Origin: Streptomyces sp. SAI-127
Lineage (GTDB): Bacteria > Actinomycetota > Actinomycetes > Streptomycetales > Streptomycetaceae
Reading direction: 5' to 3'
Assembly: GCF_029894425.1 (NCBI RefSeq)
Contig: NZ_JARXYJ010000001.1
Span: 5,084,001 to 5,148,000 of the forward strand
DNA: 64,000 nucleotides
Part shown: positions 58,310 through 64,000 of the stretch, one piece after another
Position numbering within the stretch: position 1 is the first letter of the stretch
How the letters are laid out: every line of letters starts with the position of its first letter
The notes under the pieces: generated by a model
The model's input: only the letters and a program-made list of their open reading frames with translations
The model's database searches: none
What the model was told of the DNA's origin: nothing
Made by a program: the position numbers and the translations under genes

Positions 58310-61300
58310 TTGGGCAGACACGCCCCGAGACGAGCGGCACGTACGACCCTCGTCTCCGCCCTGGCCGTAGCGGTGGCGGCCGGCTCGATCACCCTGTTCT
58401 CCAGCACCGAGGACACCGGCGCGCAGGCGGCCACGACCGCCACGGCCGCCACCACCGAGATCGTCCTGGACGATCCCCGCAGCACCACCCCCCGCGCCGA
58501 ACGGCTGCTCGCCGCGGGCACGACCGGCTATCTGCACCGCCAGTCGGGGGTCGCCGGCCTCCTGTGGACGGACTACGAGGATGGCGTCACCGTCCCCGTC
58601 GAGGGCCCGTCCGGGGTCTACCAGCCGACCACCGCCACCTGCTACGACATCTCCACGCGCTGCGTCTCGGGCGTGTTCGGCCAAGCCGCGGACACCGTGG
58701 CACTGCCCGACCGGACCTACGGCGACCCGGTGTCACTGTGGAGCCCGGGCGGCGGCGCCCTCAGGACCCTCGACCTGCGCCAGTCGGCCACCCGCGCCGG
58801 CACCTACGGCGACACCACCGTCACTGTCGAGTGGAACGGCGTCGTCGACGGCGAGCAGTTGGACGGCTACCGGCTGCACCTCGTCGACCTCGTCGACGGC
58901 AAGCAGCGCGACCGCCTGGTCACCGGCTTCCCGGCCGACGCGTACTGGGAGGTGAACTTCGCGCGCACCGGCGACGAGAACGGCTCCCTGCTGACCTACC
59001 CGGACCGCGACGAGAACGGCGACCTCACGTCGTACACCGTCGGCTACCTCGACTTCGCCACCGCCGAGCTGACCCCGGTCTTCACCGGTCTGTCCCGGGA
59101 GACGGTGCCGGAGGTCGTGCTCAGCGACGACCGCGTCGGCTGGTACACGGAGGCCTCCGGCCTGCACCTCAAGCCCCGCACCGACCTGACCGCCGCCGAG
59201 ACGACCCCGGTGGCCGGCGAGGACCTGGCCGGCACCCCGGTCCCCGTCCTGGTCGGCGACTGGCTGGTCCTCGCCACCAACAACGGCGCCGTCCGGGCCG
59301 TCTCGCTGACCGACGGCACCAAGAAGACCCTGCTGACCTGGTCGTACGGCACCCCCGTGGCCGCCCCCGACGGCACCGCGCTGGTCACCGGCGGCGCGGA
59401 TGCCGCCAACTGGTGGATCCAGCGGATCGTCCCGGGCGCGGACGGCACCCCGCAGCTGAAGCAGCTCTCCAAGGTGCCCCCGCTGGAGAACGCCAAGACG
59501 GGCCTGGCCCTGAGCCGGGGCAGCCTGCGGGTGGCCGAGGACAGCTCCACGAGCTCCATGGACACCACCTCCGTCCGCACCCTCACCACCGACGGCAGCA
59601 CCGAGCTGACCGCCTCCGCGGCCACGGCCGGCGACTCGATATCCGCCAAGTGCCCCTACCCGGGAACCACCTGCTCCGCCCTGTGGGGCAACAGCGTCGC
59701 GGAGCCCGAGGACGTCTTCCTCAACACCTTCGCCGACGTCAACGAGGGCGGCAGCGGCCTGGAGAACGCCGACCAGCTGGTCGCGATCAGCGACGGAACG
59801 TCCAACTACACGCTGACGTACGGCACTCAGGGCGGCGCGATCGTCGACGTCTCCGACGACTACGCCGTCTACAACTCGGGCGGTACGACCCCGACGCAGT
59901 ACATCGGCGAGTTCGGCTACGGCGATCCGCTCACGCGCTCGGTCCGCGCCGCCGCCCTCAACGGCTCCACGCTCTGGAGCGCGACCACGACCACCGGCAG
60001 GCTGACCTCGTACAGCCTGACCACGAGGAAGACCCTCTCCACGGTCGATGTCCCGGGCCTCGGCTGTGTGCCGAGCGAGCTCCAGGCGGCGGGCCGCTGG
60101 GTGTACTGGTCCTGCTCCGGCGCCTCGGCGGGCGTGTATGACACCAAGGCGGCCAAGTCCGTCCCCGTGGCCCCCGGTGACGTCCTGCTCGGCGACGGCT
60201 TCACGGTCCGCCACGACCACGAGGCCGACCAGTTGGTCCTGACGGACACGACGACCGGTACCACCCGTGTGGTCGCCTCCGGCCTGCCCGACTCGGGTCT
60301 CGCCGTGGACCGCCGCTTCCGGTGGACGGTCGACGAGTACACGGGTCTGGTCGCCTGGTTCGACACGTTCGAGCAGACGCATGTGGCCACGACCGGTGTC
60401 ACCCCGTCCGCGGTGACGGCGTTCCGCACGGAGGCCGAAGGCTATGTGGAGCCCGGCTCCACGACCGCCTGGACCGGCCAGTGGGAGCTGTCCCGTCCCG
60501 TCACCTCCTGGTCCCTGACCTTCACCTCGGAGCAGAGCGGCGCGACCGGCAGGGCCACCCGCACGATCACCGGCGGCGCGGCCTCGGCGGACGTGACGGC
60601 GAACTGGAACGGAAAGACGTCGAGCGGGGTCCCCTTCCCCAACGGCGAGTTCACCTGGACGCTGAAGGCGACCGGCCTGGGCACGGCCGCCCCGGTCACG
60701 GTGACGAGCGGCCAGGGCTACCTGCTGCACGGCTCGGCGGTCCGCCACGACTTCGTCAGCCCCGACGGCCCGGACGGCCGCGGCGACCTGCTCACCCTCA
60801 ACTCCTCCGGCGGCCTGACCTTCCACGGCGGCACCGGCACGGGCAAGTTCAGCGAGAAGGTCAGTGCCGGCGGCTGGCCCACCACCATCAGGGCGATCCC
60901 CTTCGGCGACCTGAGCGGCGACCGCTGCAACGACGTCCTGGTACGGCTGAGCAGCGGCGCCCTGCGCCTGTACAAGCCCGGCTGCGGGGCAGCGGTCAAG
61001 CCGTCGACGTCGTACACCTCACTCGGCACCAGCGGCTGGAACCAGTACGACGTGCTGACCTCGCCCGGCGACATCAGCGGCGACGGCCGCCCTGACCTGA
61101 TCGCGCGAGGGGCGTCCACCGGCACGGTCTACCTCTACAAGGGCACCAGCACCGGCAAGCTCTCCGCGCGCGTGAAGCTCTACGACAACTGGAAGGGCTA
61201 CAAGAAGATCGTCGGCACCGGGGACCTGAACGGCGACGGCATCGGCGACCTGCTGGCCCAGGACACGTCCAACACCCTCTACCGCTACGACGGCACCCGC

Positions 61301-61519
61301 CAGGGCACCTTCAAGGCCCGAGCGAAGCTGTTCACCAGCTGGGGCGGCTCCTACAACGCCGTCGTCGGCGTCGGTGACATCACCGACGACGGCAAGGCGG
61401 ACCTGATCTCCCGCGACAAGGGCGGCACCCTGTGGCGCAACAGCGGCGACGGCAAGGGTTCGTTCGGGGCGAGGACGAAGATCGCGACCGGCTTCAGCGG
61501 CTACAAGTTCCTTTCCTAG
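58310..61519 (+). CDS. Large secreted FG-GAP/VCBS-repeat protein
   Basis: A protein of 1069 residues. TTG 58310 is chosen because AGGAAAGGA lies 6 bases before it. The signal peptide spans TLVSALAVAVAAGSITLFSS. Residues about 40-700 look like a beta-propeller (repeated strand-turn units such as VGDWLVLATNNGAVRAVSLT). A FlgD-Ig-like segment follows (WNGKTSSGVPFPNGEFTW). The last 250 residues hold four FG-GAP/VCBS units (GDLSGDRCNDVLV, GDISGDGRPDLIA, GDLNGDGIGDLLA, GDITDDGKADLIS) that bind calcium. Extracellular, function unknown; possibly adhesion or polymer binding. Confidence 0.85.
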   Translation: MGRHAPRRAARTTLVSALAVAVAAGSITLFSSTEDTGAQAATTATAATTEIVLDDPRSTTPRAERLLAAGTTGYLHRQSGVAGLLWTDYEDGVTVPVEGPSGVYQPTTATCYDISTRCVSGVFGQAADTVALPDRTYGDPVSLWSPGGGALRTLDLRQSATRAGTYGDTTVTVEWNGVVDGEQLDGYRLHLVDLVDGKQRDRLVTGFPADAYWEVNFARTGDENGSLLTYPDRDENGDLTSYTVGYLDFATAELTPVFTGLSRETVPEVVLSDDRVGWYTEASGLHLKPRTDLTAAETTPVAGEDLAGTPVPVLVGDWLVLATNNGAVRAVSLTDGTKKTLLTWSYGTPVAAPDGTALVTGGADAANWWIQRIVPGADGTPQLKQLSKVPPLENAKTGLALSRGSLRVAEDSSTSSMDTTSVRTLTTDGSTELTASAATAGDSISAKCPYPGTTCSALWGNSVAEPEDVFLNTFADVNEGGSGLENADQLVAISDGTSNYTLTYGTQGGAIVDVSDDYAVYNSGGTTPTQYIGEFGYGDPLTRSVRAAALNGSTLWSATTTTGRLTSYSLTTRKTLSTVDVPGLGCVPSELQAAGRWVYWSCSGASAGVYDTKAAKSVPVAPGDVLLGDGFTVRHDHEADQLVLTDTTTGTTRVVASGLPDSGLAVDRRFRWTVDEYTGLVAWFDTFEQTHVATTGVTPSAVTAFRTEAEGYVEPGSTTAWTGQWELSRPVTSWSLTFTSEQSGATGRATRTITGGAASADVTANWNGKTSSGVPFPNGEFTWTLKATGLGTAAPVTVTSGQGYLLHGSAVRHDFVSPDGPDGRGDLLTLNSSGGLTFHGGTGTGKFSEKVSAGGWPTTIRAIPFGDLSGDRCNDVLVRLSSGALRLYKPGCGAAVKPSTSYTSLGTSGWNQYDVLTSPGDISGDGRPDLIARGASTGTVYLYKGTSTGKLSARVKLYDNWKGYKKIVGTGDLNGDGIGDLLAQDTSNTLYRYDGTRQGTFKARAKLFTSWGGSYNAVVGVGDITDDGKADLISRDKGGTLWRNSGDGKGSFGARTKIATGFSGYKFLS

Positions 61520-61524
61520 GGGAA

Positions 61525-61577
61525 TCTCACCGGCGGTGAGACAGCCGCGGGCGCCCGGGACTTCACCGTCCCGGGCG
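61525..61577. terminator. Two consecutive hairpins between convergent genes
   Basis: TCTCACC/GGTGAGA (61525-61531 with 61535-61541) and CGCCCGGGA/TCCCGGGCG (61552-61560 with 61569-61577) lie between the FG-GAP gene and the dioxygenase gene. They probably terminate both. Confidence 0.7.
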
Positions 61578-61603
61578 TCCTCGTGCGTGGTCGCGGAGTT
61601 ACG

Positions 61604-62518
61604 TCAGTTGTTGTCGTTCGTCGCGTCCGGGTCGACGCCCATCGTGAGGGAGCCGATGACGCCCTTGGCGATGTTCTTCTTGTTGTACTTCAGCTTGAGC
61701 AGGCCGCCGGTGGTGCCGCTCTGGTCGTAGATCGTGTCCTCGGTGAGCGTGGTGCGCTCGGTGGTGCTGGTGGAGTACGGCTCGACCTCGGCGGAGGCCA
61801 GCACGGACTCCTCGTCGAAGAAGAACTGACCGGTGTGGCAGGTGTTGCCGCCCTCGTAACCGGCGTCCGTCCACTCGCCGTTGACGTGCACCTTGGTGTG
61901 GATGTGCACGCAACGGCCCCGGTACCAGCCCGGGAAGACCGTCCTGAAGGTGACCTGGCCGTGCTTGTCCGTCTTCCAGGTGCCGCGCAGATAGCGTTCG
62001 TCGTCGGTGGGTTCCTGGTGGACGCCGCCACCGGTGCCCCCGGTCGGCGCGCCCGACGGCGGCTCACCCGTCGGGGTACCGCTCGGCGTGCCCGAGGGCG
62101 CGCCGGTCGGGGCGGTGCCGCCGCCGGTCGACGAGGACTCGTAGCCCGAGTAGATGCCGAGCGCGTCGCAGTGCCAGATGTCGACGGCGGCGTTGGCGAT
62201 CGGCTTGCAGGTCTCGGAGTCGATCACCTTGAGCCTGAGGGTGAGGGGGATGCCCTCCTTGTCCTCGGTGATGTCCTGGCGGATCTTGTCGGCGTCGATG
62301 TAGTACGGCCCCTCGGTGGTCTCCGAGGTGAGCTTGTAGCAGGCCTCCGACGCGGTGGCACTGCTGCTCGCGGCGGCGCTCGTGCTCGTCTCGCCTGCGA
62401 ACGCACCCGACGCGGCGAGGGTGCCGCCCGCACCCACCGCCACGGCCGCGCCCGCTCCGGCGACGACGACCTTGCGCCGCGTCAGGTCCTTCTTGTGTTT
62501 CGGCTGGTTTCCCGTCAT
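61604..62518 (-). CDS. Tat-exported intradiol ring-cleavage dioxygenase
   Basis: A 304-residue extracytoplasmic non-haem iron dioxygenase of the protocatechuate/catechol type. The Tat signal is TRRKVVVAGAGAAVAVGAGG. Iron ligands are recognisable: Tyr in TTEGPYYID, Tyr near DIWHCDALGIYSGY, and His-x-His in GRCVHIHTKV, with the second Tyr in FPGWYRG. A Gly/Thr/Pro/Ser-rich insertion of about 35 residues separates YSGYES from the rest of the catalytic domain and is unusual in this place. Secreted members are thought to act on lignin-derived aromatics. The ATG at 62518 is the first in frame. Confidence 0.9.
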   Translation of the reverse strand: MTGNQPKHKKDLTRRKVVVAGAGAAVAVGAGGTLAASGAFAGETSTSAAASSSATASEACYKLTSETTEGPYYIDADKIRQDITEDKEGIPLTLRLKVIDSETCKPIANAAVDIWHCDALGIYSGYESSSTGGGTAPTGAPSGTPSGTPTGEPPSGAPTGGTGGGVHQEPTDDERYLRGTWKTDKHGQVTFRTVFPGWYRGRCVHIHTKVHVNGEWTDAGYEGGNTCHTGQFFFDEESVLASAEVEPYSTSTTERTTLTEDTIYDQSGTTGGLLKLKYNKKNIAKGVIGSLTMGVDPDATNDNN

Positions 62519-62596
62519 GGAAGGCGAAGTTAGGTAAGAAGACTGTCCTCAGCATGGGAGCGGACTGTGGCTTGCTGTGCACGGCGGGGACGCGTG

Positions 62597-62636
62597 CGAA
62601 GGGGCCCGAAACCGGCGTCGGTCTCGGGCCCCTTCG
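62597..62636. terminator. Terminator after aspS
   Basis: CGAAGGGGCCCGA (62597-62609) and TCGGGCCCCTTCG (62624-62636) form a perfect 13-bp stem around a 14-base loop, directly downstream of the aspS stop. Confidence 0.85.
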
Positions 62637-62646
62637 GGAAATGCCG

Positions 62647-64000
62647 CTACTTCGGCTGCGGCTTGCGCACCGACAGGTGCAGTTCCCGCAGCCGCGCCTC
62701 CTCCAGCTCCGTCGGCGCGCCCATCATCAGGTCCTGGGCGTTGCCGTTGAGCGGGAAGGAGATGGTCTCGCGGATGTTCGGCTCGTCCGCGAGGAGCATC
62801 ACGATGCGGTCGACACCCGGGGCGATACCGCCGTGCGGCGGGGCGCCGAAGCGGAACGCGCGCAGCATGCCGGCGAACTTCTCCTCGACGGTCTCGCGGT
62901 CGTAGCCCGCGATCTCGAACGCCTTGAGCATGATCTCGGGCTCGTGGTTCCGGATCGCGCCGGAGGACAGCTCGACGCCGTTGCAGACGATGTCGTACTG
63001 CCAGCCCAGGATGTCCAGCGGGTCCTGGCTCTCCAGGGCTTCAAGACCGCCCTGCGGCATGGAGAACGGGTTGTGCGAGAAGTCGATCGCGCCGGTCTCC
63101 TCGTCCTTCTCGTACATCGGGAAGTCCACGATCCAGCAGAACCGGAAGACGTTCTCCTCGAAGTGCCCGGCACGCTTGGCGGCCTCGACCCGCACCGCGC
63201 CCATGATCTTCGAGACCTCGTCGAACTCGCCCGCGCCGAAGAACACGGCGTGACCGGCGGCCAGCGACAGGCGCTTGGTCAGCTCGGCGACGTTCTCCTC
63301 GGTGAGGAACTTCGCGATCGGGCCGGACAGCGAGCCGTCCTCGGCCACGCGGACCCAGGCCAGGCCCTTGGCGCCCTGGGAGACGGCGTAGTCACCGAGC
63401 TGGTCGAAGAACTTCCGCGGCTGCGCGGAGACGTCCGGCACCGCCAGCGCACGCACGTGCTTGCCGGCGAACGCCTTGAACTCCGAGCCCTCGAAGACGT
63501 CGGTGATGTCGACGAGCTCCAGCTGGGCGCGCAGGTCCGGCTTGTCGGAGCCGTACTTCAGCATCGCCTCGCGGAACGGGATCCGCGGGAAGGGAGAAGT
63601 GACGTGACGGCCGTTGCCGAACTCCTCGAACAGCTCGGTCATGAGCTTCTCGATCGGCTGGAAGACGTCCTCCTGCTCGACGAAGCTCATCTCGACGTCG
63701 AGCTGGTAGAACTCGCCCGGCGAGCGGTCCGCGCGCGCGTCCTCGTCACGGAAGCAGGGCGCGATCTGGAAGTAGCGGTCGAAGCCGGAGATCATCAGCA
63801 GCTGCTTGAACTGCTGCGGCGCCTGGGGGAGGGCGTAGAACTTGCCCGGGTTCAGCCGGGAGGGGACCACGAAGTCGCGGGCGCCCTCGGGAGAGGTCGC
63901 CGACAGGATCGGGGTCGCCATCTCGTTGAAGCCCAGCGCCGTCATCTTGTGACGGATCGCGGAGATCACCGCCGTACGCAGCATGATGTTCTTGTGCATG
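62647..64000 (-). CDS. aspS: Aspartyl-tRNA synthetase, C-terminal part
   Basis: The 3' portion (450 codons) of a class II aspartyl-tRNA synthetase; the 5' end lies beyond the right edge. Motif 1 surrounds [20 protein letters not shown]. Motif 2 is [20 protein letters not shown] with [12 protein letters not shown]. The bacterial GAD insertion domain lies in the middle ([15 protein letters not shown]). Motif 3 is [20 protein letters not shown]. The missing part would be the N-terminal anticodon-binding OB domain. The first Met at the window edge is internal. Confidence 0.96.
   Translation of the reverse strand, partial: MHKNIMLRTAVISAIRHKMTALGFNEMATPILSATSPEGARDFVVPSRLNPGKFYALPQAPQQFKQLLMISGFDRYFQIAPCFRDEDARADRSPGEFYQLDVEMSFVEQEDVFQPIEKLMTELFEEFGNGRHVTSPFPRIPFREAMLKYGSDKPDLRAQLELVDITDVFEGSEFKAFAGKHVRALAVPDVSAQPRKFFDQLGDYAVSQGAKGLAWVRVAEDGSLSGPIAKFLTEENVAELTKRLSLAAGHAVFFGAGEFDEVSKIMGAVRVEAAKRAGHFEENVFRFCWIVDFPMYEKDEETGAIDFSHNPFSMPQGGLEALESQDPLDILGWQYDIVCNGVELSSGAIRNHEPEIMLKAFEIAGYDRETVEEKFAGMLRAFRFGAPPHGGIAPGVDRIVMLLADEPNIRETISFPLNGNAQDLMMGAPTELEEARLRELHLSVRKPQPK

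Noticed and set aside
58733..60826. 697-codon minus-strand frame opposite the FG-GAP protein
   Set aside because: Low-complexity Gly/Val/Arg translation. The plus-strand gene has a signal peptide and repeats.

Overview
The window is a 64 kb piece of a Streptomyces chromosome, or that of a very close relative. The evidence is the very high GC content and G/C-biased third codon positions, many GTG starts (one TTG), the actinobacterial gene families present (XRE/DUF397/HATPase triad, GAF-ANTAR protein, SpoIIE-type phosphatase, TerB, MerR and ECF regulators), a PHO box in front of phoX, and the housekeeping genes metG and aspS. From memory, the order thrS-like, phoX, metG, aspS resembles the S. 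coelicolor SCO378x-SCO379x region; this was not checked.

0-5 kb: a stand-alone short threonyl-tRNA synthetase paralogue, a nucleoside hydrolase, and a metal locus. In the metal locus a cobalamin riboswitch leads into a NicO/NiCoT transporter gene, and an ArsR/SmtB repressor is divergent from it with a palindrome between them. About 1.1 kb of mostly empty DNA follows, with one decayed gene tail. 5-15 kb: a PP2C phosphatase, hemolysin III-type membrane protein, MerR regulator, small hypotheticals, an EamA exporter with a divergent TetR and an 18-bp-arm inverted repeat, a frameshifted RibD/DHFR-like gene, an ECF sigma factor, a lipoprotein and a GAF-ANTAR protein with an Arg/Glu/Asp repeat extension. 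15-24 kb: a 43-bp tandem repeat, a permease plus TIGR03943 pair whose upstream region carries the same palindrome as the metal locus, an XRE-TPR regulator divergent from a very small exported peptide, TerB, an M20 amidohydrolase and several membrane or secreted proteins. 24-34 kb: a MocR regulator divergent from an alpha/beta hydrolase, an endonuclease/exonuclease/phosphatase protein, a deleted FUSC gene, phoX with a PHO box, a VWA protein with a long acidic domain, and metG.

34.2-55.5 kb is a defence island. It encodes what looks like a complete class 1 DISARM system: drmD and drmMI on the left, drmA, drmB and drmC on the right. The two halves are separated by about 7.3 kb holding a regulatory triad (DUF397, XRE, HATPase), a winged-helix/zinc-ribbon protein, an overlapping small gene pair that looks like a toxin-antitoxin module, a nucleotidyltransferase-like protein with an unknown partner, and a DUF4365 (PD-(D/E)XK-like) protein translationally coupled to an unknown 398-residue protein. 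The last two pairs are the best candidates for undescribed defence modules.

55.6-64 kb: a conserved hypothetical, a secreted pectate lyase, a truncated membrane protein, a large secreted FG-GAP/VCBS protein, a Tat-exported intradiol dioxygenase, and the C-terminal part of aspS running off the right edge. No rRNA, tRNA, insertion sequence or CRISPR array was recognised.
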